Positions 22,690 through 34,298 of a stretch of 64,000 bases of DNA are shown piece after piece. The notes under the pieces are model-generated. The model did not search any database. It saw only the letters and a list, made by a program, of their open reading frames with translations, and was not told the origin of the DNA. The DNA is taken from NCBI GenBank assembly GCA_029204225.1, contig CM055107.1, positions 12,506,627 through 12,570,626 on the forward strand, written 5' to 3'. Positions within the stretch are counted from its first letter, which is position 1. Every line of letters starts with the position of its first letter. The DNA comes from Diphasiastrum complanatum (lineage: Eukaryota > Streptophyta > Lycopodiopsida > Lycopodiales > Lycopodiaceae). Both the position numbers and the translations under genes were made by a program.

Positions 22690-24483
22690 TCTGACTTGCC
22701 TTCCTTTGATCAATTGCTCCATTGGCATTGTATTTGATCTTGAAAATCCATTTGCAATCAATGATATTGCAGCCAATAGGAGCTTCGACTAGTGACCATG
22801 TCTGGTTCTTGATCAGAGAGGAATACTCTCTGTCCATAGCTTCTCTCCAGAGATCAGAGTCTGGCTGGCTGAGTGCCTCTTTGACTGTCGTCGGTTCTTG
22901 TATCAAGGCCATGCATCCAAACACTCTTAGGTTCTTCACAGAAGTCTTAGAGCATGTCCACATCTCGTGGGGTGTCTTGCCTGAGAGGGCCTTGGTCGAA
23001 CAACTGTTCTGGATGTATGCTGCAGTGGAGACAACTTCGGCCCAAAATCTCTTGGGCAGCGATGCATGCGCTAGCATACATTTGGCTAATTCAACCAGGG
23101 TACGGTTCTTTCTCTCGGCTAAGCCATTAGACTGAGGATTGTAAGGAGTGATGAATTGCTGCTCAATGCCTTGGCTTTGGCAGTACTCCTTAAACTCGAT
23201 AGAGATATATTCTCCACCATTGTTTGACCTTAGAGCCTTGATCTTCTGTCCAGTCTCCTTTTCTGCACGCTCCTTGAAGATTCTAAAGCAGTTGAAGGCT
23301 TCTGATTTCTTCTTTATAAAGTACACCATTGTCCCTCTAAAAAATTCATCAATAAAAGCATAAAGTACTTTGCATTCTTCATCGAAGGATTTTTCATCGG
23401 GCTACAAATGTCTGAATGTACAATGTCTAGCAATGTTCTAGCAATATGTTGATGGCTTGATTTAAATGGTTTCCTAGTCTGTTTACCAACTAGACAATCT
23501 TGACAGACATGTAACTCAACTTTATCATGAGGATAGTCGAGATCAAGAACAATATATTGTCTAGACTTTTGTTGTATAGCAGCATGATTCAAGTGACCAA
23601 GTCTATAATGCCAAAGTTTATTTGCATGAATAGAAGTATTGAGCACCTGGCTAGAGACAAAAAAGCAATGACTTAATTTTTCACAAGTATCCATGCCTCT
23701 TTCCGAGCGCTATGATTTTGCCTATCCTATCAACTACTTTGCACTGATCACATTCGAATTCTACTCTATGTCTTAGATCTGTTATTCTGCTTATAGAGAG
23801 CAAATTTGTAGATAAGTTTGGTACATACAAGACTTTAGAAAGTAGCTTAGACTGATCATTTGCAAAGCTTAATCTTATAGTACCTTCACCTTTAATAGCT
23901 TGTGTGCTATTGTCACCAAGGTGAACATATTTATGGGTACTGTAAGGTGTATAGGACTCAAAATTGCCAATGAGGTTGGTCATGTGCTGATTGGCTCCAG
24001 AATCCAGGAACCAAGAACTGTCGCCGGATGCTCCTTGATGACTTGTCATGAAGGCATCATGATCCGCTTCTTGAATAGGCTGTGGAGCTTCTGCAGCTGC
24101 ATTTGCCACTTGATTCAACTGCCCCTTGTTGTTGTTCTTTGTTTGTAATATCCGACAATCTTGAATTTCGTGGTTGTTTCGCTTGCAGTATCTGTAGAAT
24201 AGCTTCTTCCTCGTCTAAGGATTCGACTATTCTTTGTGATGTGCTAGTTTCTAGTCTGGATGAGTATCCGTAATATTGAGGATGATCAACGCGAAAGCCT
24301 TTCCATCCTTCAGCTTCCATCTGGCGATTGCTACGTTATCTACTTCGGGTTTCCCTTCTGCACCCATAACAATGTCATACAATTCTTTAGCAATTAGTAC
24401 AATTTTCATCTTAAATTTCCACAGATGGTAATTGGCTCCATCAAGCTTGTCCATGATGGGACTGGTTTTCCCTTGGGAATCCA
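22690..24483 (-). mobile_element. Ty1-copia element, copia-2 (gag to start of RT; decayed)
   Basis: Starts at ATG 24,483 with a gag N-terminus (KLDGANYHLWKFKMKIVL). Then a zinc knuckle in broken frames near 24,190, protease (23,681-24,118, SSWFLDSGANQHMTN with D-S-G), GAG-pre-integrase (23,314-23,694, LWHYRLGHLNHAA) and integrase (22,661-23,329, RSNNGGEYIS, TPYNPQSNGLAERKNRT). It runs into the RT start (WSLVEAPIGCNIIDCKWIFK), then stops abruptly at about 22,690 against copia-1 gag leader sequence. Most of gag between 24,250 and 24,200 is missing. Upstream lie its primer site and a full 5' LTR. Confidence 0.88.
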
Positions 24484-24626
24484 TGTGGAAGATTAGTCTA
24501 AGTGATAGGAAAAACTATCAGTGACTTAAGTATGAAAATCTGGTATAGAATTACAAAACAAGAAGACAATCACTCTATCGGCTAGTAGAGTCTTGTACTG
24601 TAGAAGCTTATCAGGCTACAAAAATT

Positions 24627-24638
24627 GCTTTGATACCA
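24627..24638 (-). other. copia-2 primer-binding site
   Basis: TGGTATCAAAGC on the - strand directly after the LTR's terminal CA. It differs by one base from TGGTATCAGAGC, the usual copia site complementary to initiator methionine tRNA. Confidence 0.85.
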
Positions 24639-25881
24639 TGTTGGAGAAAGAGGGTGTGTCGTGTGTGAGAAACAAAAATAGCTCAAAAAGAAAATGAACA
24701 CGAAAAAGAAGAGAACTCGAAACTCGAACGAGAAACGAACTCGAAAAGAAAGTGTTTGTGCGCAGCAGAATGAGCTATATTACTCTTTATCTAAGCATGA
24801 CTATGCCTATCAGAAACAAACAGAACGCTTGTGATAGAAATCATGGTTATTCTGATTATGTAACCAAACATTACCAAAACATCAGAAGAATAATTTGTCA
24901 CGAACAAATAGACAAATTATTTGTCGCGAATGATTCGCAAAGAACTAGACTGAGCTGACTGATAATCAGTCGCAAATGATTCGCGAAAGGCAAAACTAAA
25001 TATTAGTCGCCAACAACTAGACTAATAATGACTTGCTAAGAACAGATTACTAGATTGAACAACAAGAAAGTCAGACAAAATGAAGAAAAAGCATAGCAAT
25101 ATTGACACAAATCTAAACGCAGAACAAAAGAGCTGTTATCAGATTAAGTATAGCAAAATATACATGTCAATAATGCGGTAGAGCACAAGACAATAGCGGA
25201 CGGAACTGCATGCTCTACAAAGCTAATTCAATCTGTAAAAAGGAATGAACCTATTACTGACAATAAAGAATCAATGCACAAGGCATCTACTTCATCTATC
25301 TCTGATAAGCTTTGGATGCTATTATTTTACACACACTTGATCTTCAATCTCTTAATCATCGAATACGCAAGTGGTATTCAATATATATACACAATGTTAC
25401 AGGTGTGTAGATGAAGAAAGTACAAAGTGGATGTGCTGTCTGTAGGAGATCGTGGGTGGCTGCTGTTGTTGTCAAATCCGTTAGCACAATTGTATGGGAT
25501 GAGCGTGAAAAGGGCCGTGACGTCAGCCTTCGCTGAAATGAACGTTGGTAAAGATGCAAAAAATGTGTCACTCTGACGAAATGCCTTAGGATTTGATTTA
25601 CAAGGTGCCCCCTCGTTTTTCCTAGGGCATCTTTGGCATTTTGTAAGGCAGTGTCGCCTTTTTCGCCTGTCACAAAACATGTGTAAAAACACAGTGTCGT
25701 CTTTTTTGCCTTTTCTTCGCCTGTGAGAATTTACTTGTATTTATGCAGACAGTCATGTTTTATTCGTCTGTCTTATTTTACATGTAAATATGCAGATTGT
25801 GCGACAACATGAGTAAAAATGCAGCATGAATGGAGGCAGATTAAAATAGGATTTAGGAGAGTAGAGGAGATAAATCCAACA
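24639..25881 (-). repeat. copia-2 5' LTR (1,243 bp)
   Basis: On the - strand it begins TGTTGGATTTATC and ends CTTTCTCCAACA, a matched TGTTGGA / TCCAACA terminus. It is followed directly by a primer-binding site. The same LTR family occurs truncated at 57,708-58,736 and as a scrap at 53,412-53,590. Confidence 0.88.
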
Positions 25882-25965
25882 CGACCTTCCATAACTATAT
25901 CCAAGAACCTCCTTCTACACAACCTTCTCCATGTACAAAATTTGACAAATTTTTCTCTCCAAATC

Positions 25966-26052
25966 TAACTCTAACTCTACCCTACATCCCAAATGCTAGT
26001 TCTGATTCCAAGTCTAACTCTACCCTACATCCCAAATGCCAAGTCTAACTCC
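25966..26052. repeat. Short direct duplication between LTR and Helitron
   Basis: The phrase TCTAACTCTACCCTACATCC, followed by CAAATGC, occurs twice, about 45 bases apart. It lies between the copia-2 LTR and the Helitron stop codon. No function visible. Confidence 0.7.
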
Positions 26053-26125
26053 AATTCTAACCTTAATAATTGTACCTTCTTCTATCTCAAAACCATAAAC
26101 CATAGACATCACGTCAAACTTACTA

Positions 26126-28106
26126 CTACAACACTTCTGAATACACAATGTTTTGAGTGTACCTCGCCACTCCATCCACATCCGTAAATTGAAGACTTGC
26201 TGCATTTCGCACTCTTGAAAGTGCGACATACAACTGCCCATGACTAAACACAGGTCAGGTTAGTCTGTCCCTGTGCTTTGTTTATTGTCATGGAAAATGC
26301 TGCTCTGATAGGAAACTGAATCCTCTGCAATTCAAACGGTATGTTCGAATCGCTTGGCACTATAGGAATACGTGGAATAAGGACTCTACTCCCTATCTTC
26401 TTCCCGGTCACTATCTCTGCCTCTATGACTTGTCTACCCAATCTATGAATGATGAGTCTTGTACCATTGCACAATCCTTTGTGCGATGCGATAGACCGCA
26501 ACAATATCACTATCATGCCAACCTTCAACACCAATCTATGGGAAGGACATCCACTCGGTTGAAAGTTGTTCAAAAACTCTACTGGGTACACATCAGAGTC
26601 ATCATGCTCAACCACGCTATCAGCACTATAAAATGTGGTTGCTCAATAGCTTTCGAATTGATCTCATCCACGTTTTCGTTCAACAGAGTCAATATTGCAC
26701 GGCTTCTTAAAAAATCAACATCCATGTAACGTCGTACAATATCGGGAAAAGTGAACGAAATCAATTCACACACATTCCACATCCTTAGACACATACACTT
26801 TGGCAAAGAAATCAAATCCAAGCCACGCTGCACGAACGTGGGCTCGCGACCATCTCCAATACTCAACAAATACTCTGCGAACCTTGACTGCTCGTTCTTA
26901 TCAGCTCTCTCCACACCCATAATGCACATGTTCGTTGACAGTTTGTGCACCTCTATATATATCCACAAAAGCAAACACTTCAGTGAAGCGCTCACAATCT
27001 GTGCACAACTGTCCCGTCGTACCACCAGGAGCACCTGACGGAAATCACCACCAAAAATGATCGGAATCCCTCCAAATGGAGTATCAATACCCAATATGTC
27101 CCGTAGAGATCTATCCACACACTCAATGGCATACTTATGTACCATGGGCCTTGTCCCAAAAATTGAGACGACATGCCTTCAAAAGCTTATCTAACGGAGA
27201 CTGTTTCGAGATATTGCAGGTCGAGCTTTCATTCAATTCCATTGGAGGAATCCTAAATCTAGAGTGCACGGTCCTACCACCTTTCATTAACAATGCAGCA
27301 ATCCCCGATGATGCAATTGCCAGTGCTATCCAACCTTGTGCACGCTCGTACGATAGCATAATACTATAGAGAAACGTCTTACCTGTACCACCCGTACCAT
27401 CTACAAAGAGCACTCCACCACTCTTTGTACCACATGCTCACATACTACACGGTCAAAAATCATGCGTTGATTTACATTCAATCTCTTGATGCTCTAGAAA
27501 GGTCTCATAGAGAAATATCTCCTCATGAAATAGTGGAGAAAACTCGACATCGCTTTCGGGAAGTGTGAAGCCAAAATTTGCCAATGACTTTTTCGATGCC
27601 TGCATGTGCATCTCCACATCTAGAAGAGCCCTATCTAGCAAAATCTGACTCACAGTAATGATCTCGCACATTATTGGTTGTCGTAGCTCCTTCGCATAAT
27701 CCTCTACTAAATGGGGCTCTATACTCTTCCAAAGATCTAATGGGTCGGAAGGAGCACACGTCAAAAGAAGTACAACGAACATGAGCCGAAGTTGTGACGG
27801 AGTCTCCCATGACACTGCCTCCAGTAGGTAGTTACTCCATTCCATCTCGTCATTGATAAGAAGTCTATGCCTACAAGCATCTTTGAACGATGAAAACAGT
27901 TCACCGTCAACTGTGCGCAAGTCCTCGAAACTTGTTGCACCTCTTATATGAGCCAAAAGAACTCGCAAATAAAATTGCTCTCCTTTGGACGGATGGAGAA
28001 AATACATATGTCCAATGGCCGAAATGGACTGTGCATTGATTCTGCGGGTCCACCTTTGCACTCTCCTGTTGTAAACGTAAAACCGTGGCAAGTCTTGGTA
28101 CAACAA
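26126..28106 (-). pseudogene. Helitron PIF1-type helicase domain
   Basis: Order seen: LPRFYVYNRRVQRWTRR and GEQFYLRVLLAHIRGATSFE (28,106 down), Walker A GTGGTGKTFLY (near 27,400), a damaged Walker B where the usual WDEAPM reads WDKAHG with a frameshift (near 27,150), then FGGIPIIFGGDFRQVLLVV, NGTRLIIHRLG, MTINKAQGQT, and finally SHGQLYVALSRVRNAASLQF before TAG 26,128-26,126. About ten residues are missing between NKAQGQT and SHGQLY. The Walker B change plus frameshifts make it non-functional as read. Confidence 0.86.
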
Positions 28107-28228
28107 CTATCGGGCCTCTGAATTGCCACTTCTATTCAGTTCAAAAAAAGCTATCAAAGTGGTACTTGAATGACCTTCTACGACCTCCCCTAAATCGGCT
28201 CCCTCAGTAAATAAAGTAAAACCAACAG

Positions 28229-29266
28229 TCACAACTGGCTTATGAGGGTACCCATAGAAAGCCCAAACAATCGCCAACAAGCTTGACTTGCAAAGAAATA
28301 TCGAGCATTCAAAAATTGCTCTATCTCATTGATTGGCACAAATGTCTGACCACCACCCTCCACAACCGCTGCCATAATCATATCTGGTCCCTTGTACACG
28401 TACTTGTACAAATACTTCATGCTACGTATATTTAAACACTAAGAATGTAGTGTCAACCATCTATTGTACGGTACTACCCACTTGTTATCTAATTCTATTC
28501 CATGCAACTTCACCTTCACTCCGTTGTCCCTATGCCTATACAAAAGATACCCATTCACTATCGTTGTTTCATTTATGAAATTCCTTGGATAGTTCTTCGA
28601 GCATTTTCCATCCTTCATGCACAATGCATTTGGAAAAAATGTTCCACATGGGTCGTGCATCATACAGGTCCTCACTATCTCGTACAACTCCGAATCATCC
28701 CTCCTCACAGGAATCTCTATGCATGCGATACGATCATCATCTCTAACAATGATGGATTTGCTCAGCTCCTCCAATATAATCAATAGGTGGGCATGGGACA
28801 ATCCTCTCTTCTAAAACTCCACAAAATGAAGCCTTTGTATAATGTGCCCAAATATTCCATCCTTCTTCAACAAATCAAACAAGTTTTGAAGCTTCATGCG
28901 AAAAACCCTCGACACCAAATCAGGCCTATCTGCAGGTGTCTATTAAAATCTCAACTCCCTCCTCATTTCTGACCAATTTGGGTTCGTTGTCATTGTGATA
29001 AACAAATCGGGAGAACCCAACTCCCTAACGACGACCATAGCATCTTGGTATTGCTGATACATATGATGTGGTGAACTGATATAAGATGATGGAAGGACTA
29101 TTCGCTGCCCTGTGTCGCTGGCGGAATGAGCTCCAAGGGCATCAATGATGCCACTGTGAATCGCTCTACAAAATCTATCTCGATTGTTATAGATGTAGTT
29201 CATGTTATTTTGCACCATATTTGCTACCATGTCACACACATACTCTTGCAATAGCCTTCCACCCAA
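28229..29266 (-). pseudogene. Helitron Rep (HUH) domain
   Basis: Begins with RLLQEYVCDMVANMVQNNMN and SPDLFITMTTNPNWSE, the Helitron-like N-terminal signature. After a frame break comes FGHIIQRLHFVEF, then RGLSHAHLLIILEE, the metal-binding H-x-H of the HUH nuclease (near 28,795). The tyrosine motif is KYLYKYVYKGPD (near 28,420-28,385), with both tyrosines. So the nicking-enzyme residues are present although the frame has stops at about 28,820 and 28,940 and breaks near 28,430. Confidence 0.86.
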
Positions 29267-29296
29267 ATGTATAGGTAAAGCATGCTCTGCTCGTAC

Positions 29297-30155
29297 CTAT
29301 AAATGGTAGTTGTAAAACTCTCGAATGGTGACAACTTTGTGTCCACCCTCTAATTGCTCTTTAGGAGTATCTGAATGTATATCATCATGTCTGTCATCAT
29401 CATCACCACGTGCGACATCTCTCATACACATATGTGAAATCCTCTGATACCACCCATCGGTACCATAAGGAAAGAGGAGGACAAAATGCAAGGCATCATA
29501 CAATGAATGACGCTCTACGATATGTTGCAGACCATCCTGAATGGAGTGTAATATGATGTCACGCATTTTGTCGCTTGGGGTCTCATCTATAGGCATAAGC
29601 ACTGCAATCTCATTGCTCGTCAGAGCATTAAATTGTCTATTCGCTCTACTCTGTGAACAACCAGACACTATCCTCTCGCATGATTCGAGCAATATTCTTA
29701 AAACGTTGCGCAAATGGATTCACATCCATCATCATGCTTTGCAAAAGGGAGAGAACGTCCCACCTAAGGTCGGGATTCAGATATAATCTCTGATCTAATT
29801 GCAAATCATCACCATCCATGATGTAGATCTGCGAAAATGAAGGTCTATCTAAGGGCAACAAACCACCAATATGATGATACAACCGGCCAGACACTCTAAA
29901 TGTATATGCACCGCCTACGAAGTTGGCAATGGATCTATCTAGATTCACCCCAAGAGATACAAAGGCCAAGGAGTTATTATAGCTCCAAACGTGTTTTCTA
30001 AAATGATCCCCCACATCATCAGAAGATGTGTACAAATTAAGGAGATAAAGAGACGATGATGGCATCAAAGGCAAATGCACCTGGCCTTTCATGCAACAAA
30101 AAGAGCTCTTTCTTTCTGCTAAACAACAACTACACACAAACTCCATCCCCCCCAT
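29297..30155 (-). pseudogene. Helitron N-terminal Cys-rich region
   Basis: Two overlapping frames. The upper one (29,646-30,155) contains CSCCLAERKSSFCCMKGQV followed by LP and SYNNSLAFVSLGVNLD, then GGAYTFRVSGRLYHHIGGL, standard for plant Helitron proteins ahead of Rep. The lower one (29,297-29,713) contains NEIAVLMP and LFPYGTDGWYQRI. A frameshift near 29,650-29,710 separates them. Confidence 0.85.
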
Positions 30156-30232
30156 GTTGGTCTATCAAGCAATCTGGCCACCTCAAACAACCTACCTACG
30201 GAATGTGCAGGCAAAGTCCTACCCAAAAATCT

Positions 30233-31280
30233 TCATTTCACATTCATTCTACGCTTCATCCTTCTAGCTCTTGCAGATCTCGACTTTTCCTCATGGGTCC
30301 TATACGAAGGGTGGCTATGCACTTCCTCAGGTGTACCAAACTCCACTAAACTGGGTTCAACTCTCTCAATTTCCTCTCTATCTCTCATTGTCGCACGTAC
30401 TCTATCCCAATATCTCCTCTTAGCAACATATCTACGTCTCATTCTTCTAACCTTGGCCGATCTTGACTCCTCTTCAAGGGTCCTATACGATGGATGGTTA
30501 CGAACCTCTACGAGCGTAACATACGTAACAGATATTGAATATACTCCCTCAAACGATTCTCTACCTCTAACCGGCTTACTATTGTCAATATTGGACATCG
30601 GATCCAATGGAGTAGACGAAGTCATGGCCGCATTTATAGACGTCAAACAAATCTCCGCACCCACTTCTAGACCTCTTGTCAAAAAATCGACATGTGTGAT
30701 GGACCCTGTTCTGAATGTACTCAATAGGACATCCTCATGTAAACCCAATCCCCTTATTGACATACCAACATCTACCACAGTATGTGTGTCATTGGCAACT
30801 CTTTCAAATGTGGTGGAATCAATTCCATCCCTTCTAACAACATCATGCACCTGCTCCAACTCATGAGGAAGAAGCCTCCTCTTTGTTCTTCTCATTCCCT
30901 CTAGTCTATTCTTCTCTCCGATCTAGACTCTCTAACTCCGGGGTCCTACAAGTGGGATCTCTACGAACATGATCAGGGGTGACAATCTCTCATGAATTAC
31001 CTACAAAACCACCATCACCAACGAGCATATGGTCGACGCTATACAAGTTTGAAATCAAACTTGCAGTTGAACATGTCGCATCCTCAACAACATGGATGAT
31101 AGATGTAGATGATAATGCCCTTTGCACAACGTTGCGCTTTCCTCCTCCTTGCGGACCAGCTCTCACCCTCTGGAGTAATGTACGAAGGATTGTTCCTCAC
31201 ATACTCAGGAGTGTCCATGCTCAATTCTACATAACATTTTCTCTTCTTCAAAAACAAATACCTGTGGAAGTGAAACACAA
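30233..31280 (-). pseudogene. Helitron basic N-terminal region with four copies of a repeat
   Basis: A charged region with a repeating block about 18 residues long: NNPSYITPEGESWSARRR (about 31,200-31,140), RRDPTCRTPELESLDRRE (about 30,975-30,910), RNHPSYRTLEEESRSAK (about 30,515-30,455) and HSHPSYRTHEEKSRSAR (about 30,325-30,270). Each is followed by Arg-rich sequence such as RRMRRRYVAKRRY. Presumably a nucleic-acid-binding or nuclear-localising tail. The copies lie in two or three frames, so the region is broken. Confidence 0.7.
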
Positions 31281-31489
31281 ATTATTAGATTGTTGTAAAT
31301 TTTTTTGAAAAAACAAAACAATTGTTGATTGCAGCCAAAAAATAGAAAAACATATATTTAAAAAATGTTTGAACATACACACTACTTGATTAAGGGTGAT
31401 ACTCTAATTTGATACACTAAGGGTGATACTCTTCATGGATGATACTCTAATTTGAACTTGATATTAATTATAATTACAATGTTTAGGCC

Positions 31490-31760
31490 ACTCCTTTAGC
31501 TCTCATTGTTGTAGGACTGTAGAGAACGGGTCGGCGTAGCCCTTTTTGGTACTTGCGACTCTGTGGGAGGGCATTGGCCAAAAATCCTCTGCTAACATCT
31601 TGCAACTTTTGTGGGGGGATTCACCCTCGTAGGCTGGTTAAAATTTTTCTACAAACAAACTCCTAATTGTGCCTCTTGTGGGAGGATTCACCCTCCTAGG
31701 CTGGTTAAAAATCCCCTCCACCAACACCTTAGGCAAGAGTGGGTTGGGGCACATTTATTT
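31490..31760 (+). repeat. Tandem repeat, about 67-bp unit
   Basis: Two good copies (about 31,609 and 31,676) share TTGTGGG.GGATTCACCCT and TAGGCTGGTTAAAA. A third, poorer copy precedes them (CTGTGGGAGGGCATTGGCCAA). Unknown origin, in the gap upstream of the Helitron coding region. Confidence 0.65.
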
Positions 31761-31958
31761 AATTTTTTGTTTGTACAAAGCAAAGAAGGTAATAATATCT
31801 CTCTTTAGTGGATATTGTTTTATTATTATTTTCCTCTTAAAAAATGGCTCGGGCCCAAGCTTTTGCTCAAGTTTGAGATATTCGTGTTTGCGCTCGGGCC
31901 TATGACGTGAGCTTACCTTATCTTCGCATCGTTGTCGACCCTTCTGATACACTCTTCC

Positions 31959-32114
<156 letters not shown>

Positions 32115-32400
32115 TGTAGGTTGTTGTGGAGAAAACACATTTTCGAACTCCTCATTGGTCCAAGTTTGCCCTAAAATGTCATTGATAAGCAGTTGAAAGG
32201 CATTTGGATCAGGGTTGAAGGGCAAACACTGCAATTGCGTTCTCTTTTTGCCTCTAAATATGGGAAGGAGTATATAGCAACTACGTCACAATTGTGTCTT
32301 GAGTGTGAGGACTGGATGGCGTTTATCTGATGTTTATCTGAATATTCAATACGATTATCTGAATATTCAATACAATTACATATCAAATGCTTAATTACAT

Positions 32401-33145
32401 TCAAGAATCCAATAACGTTCAATGTTCACATATCAGATACAATGCACATCAGATATTTAAACATTCAGATTACGTTGCACATATCAGATGTTTGAAAATA
32501 CGTTCAAGAAACTATCAGATGCTTAATTAACATACATGTGTCACAATGATTTGACCGTATTGGATGCAAACTGAATTTGCTAGGCTCTACAAAGCGGTTG
32601 TGAATATGCAAAGCAAGGAAGGTCTGTTTGATGCGATTTAAGATTAAAATATCAGATGAAAAGCTTCAAGAATCCAATAATGTATCAGATACGATGCACA
32701 TCACACTATCACACTATCCAAAAAGTTACATGAAAAGCTAGAAAGCGATGAAGGCATACCTAAAGATTGATTCAGAAGAAGTTGTACTGTGAGTCCTTCA
32801 TTGAGCAGGTTGACATAAGCAGGACACCAGCTTAAGTGGTAACTGTCTTGAAATTTCATGCTACTTTTGTGGGCAAGAGTTCTAGTTATTGGTTGCACTC
32901 CTGAAAATGTTCAAGAATCCAATAACATATTAGATACGATGCACATCACAATATCACACTATCCAAAAATTACATGAAAAGCTAGAAAGTGATGAAAGCA
33001 TACCTGAAGATTGATTCAGAAGTTGTACTATGAGTCCTTCATTGAGCAGGTTGACATAAGCAAGAGACCAACTTAAGTGGTAACTATCTTGAACTCTCAT
33101 GCTACTTCTGTGGGCAAGAGTTCCAGTTATTGGCTGCGTTCCAGT
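32401..33145 (-). pseudogene. Tandemly duplicated exon resembling XTH (GH16) exon 1
   Basis: A unit of about 245 bp starts with TCAAGAATCCAATAA at 32,666 and 32,911; a third head without the exon lies at 32,401. Each full unit holds an exon on the - strand. Copy 1 is 32,900-32,760 (acceptor TTTTCAG, donor TTTAG|GTATGC). Copy 2 is about 33,145-33,004 (donor TTCAG|GTATGC). They read SMKFQDSYHLSW...YVNLLNEGLTVQLLLNQSL and SMRVQDSYHLSW...LNQSSG. The F..(S/N)Y..(S/T)W, V..LN.G..VQL and QSSG pattern, with an intron right after SSG, resembles the first exon of xyloglucan endotransglucosylase/hydrolase genes, which remodel cell walls. No catalytic exon (the ExDxE exon) was found nearby. The identification rests on pattern memory only. 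Confidence 0.42.
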
Positions 33146-33210
33146 CACAATTGTCGTGATCCACAGATGAGAGAGTCATGAGAGAGCTTCAGCGGCCGGT
33201 CACAATCCCC

Positions 33211-33370
<160 letters not shown>

Positions 33371-33892
33371 AGAAGAGATTCATTAGCAGACCATGCAAAC
33401 CGTCCTATAAGGAATATGAAGTACGAATTGGCCCGTTAATTAGATAGAGAGATATGTAGTTGTAAAACTCTTTCAAATATGGACAGTGGGTGTGCTATTG
33501 CAAATGCCTAGATTGGCAGCACATAATGAAACTTGAAGGCCCAATGATCACTCATTAATTACAGAGTGGCCAACTTGACAGCCCATTTAATGTGGATTAC
33601 CACTTGGACTTGGAAAGTGGACTTTGGAGCATAAAGTCTAGCTAGTCACACCTAGTTTCAATTAAATTCTCTCTATATTTTTCATCTTTCAAAATCCTAA
33701 CATGCCAAGCACATCATAGCCTTTCAAAAAAAATTTACCTTTCACTACTGATTGGCAATTTTTTATTTTGCCATTCATAGAACTTGTAATCAAAATATAT
33801 TACCTTTCACATTTGAAGGGTACATTTTTTATTCACACTTCTTTGACATTTAAATGGGCCCTTGATTGCATTGCAACTTGCAAATACCAAGG

Positions 33893-34185
33893 TATGCATG
33901 GGTGTGGGGAGGAGGATGCATGGGGACCCATGCATCCTCCTACCCCATGCATAGGCACAAATGTGAGCCACAAATAACTTTAGAAGGAGGGAAAGAGTGG
34001 GGGAGGATGCATACATGCATTGGTGGAGGATGCATGCATGGGGCATACTCCTCCCATGCATGCATATAAAACTTTTAGTTAGTTTTTTGAAAAGTGCATA
34101 GGGTAGGAGGATGCACCCATGCAACCATACATGCATCCTCCTACCCCATGCATAGGCACAAATGTGACACACAAATATCTTTATA
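33893..34185. repeat. Palindromic GGAGGATGCAT repeat cluster
   Basis: GGAGGATGCAT occurs in direct orientation near 33,910, 34,003, 34,024 and (as GGAGGATGCAC) 34,106, and inverted near 33,931 and 34,130. At about 33,910-33,940 two copies face each other as GGATGCATGGG-GA-CCCATGCATCC, a near-perfect hairpin. The 45-bp block starting CATGCATCCTCCTACCCC is repeated at 33,930 and 34,130. Foldback-like element or satellite; no ORF of note. Confidence 0.7.
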
Positions 34186-34191
34186 TATATA

Positions 34192-34215
34192 GAATGTGTG
34201 TGTGTATACATATAT

Positions 34216-34296
<81 letters not shown>
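34192..34296. repeat. Compound (TG)/(TA)/(AG)n microsatellite
   Basis: AATGTGTGTGTGTATACATATATATACA runs straight into (AG)n from 34,220 to 34,296. It abuts the palindromic repeat cluster. Confidence 0.95.

Positions 34297-34298
<2 letters not shown>

Larger units (their letters stand above)
19016..22690 (-). mobile_element. Ty1-copia element, copia-1 (gag to start of RT; decayed)
   Basis: Read from 22,690 down: gag, zinc knuckle, aspartic protease, GAG-pre-integrase and integrase, then only a stub of the RT linker (SKLTYDEKGKQ at about 19,930). Below about 19,900 the reading frames make no recognised RT or RNase H, so the 3' part is deleted or scrambled. The integrase is interrupted by a 379-bp inverted-repeat element. 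No LTR or primer site is present: the 5' end abuts copia-2 RT sequence directly at about 22,690. Confidence 0.85.
26126..31280 (-). mobile_element. Helitron, decayed (Rep/helicase coding region)
   Basis: A rolling-circle transposon read from about 31,280 down to the TAG at 26,128-26,126. The parts occur in the family order: basic N-terminal region, Helitron-type Cys/His region, HUH replication initiator, and PIF1-type 5'-3' helicase. Many frameshifts and stops break it into about ten reading frames. I could not place the 5' TC end or the 3' hairpin-CTRR end, so the true borders are open. The copia-2 LTR lies 245 bp beyond the helicase stop. Confidence 0.85.
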
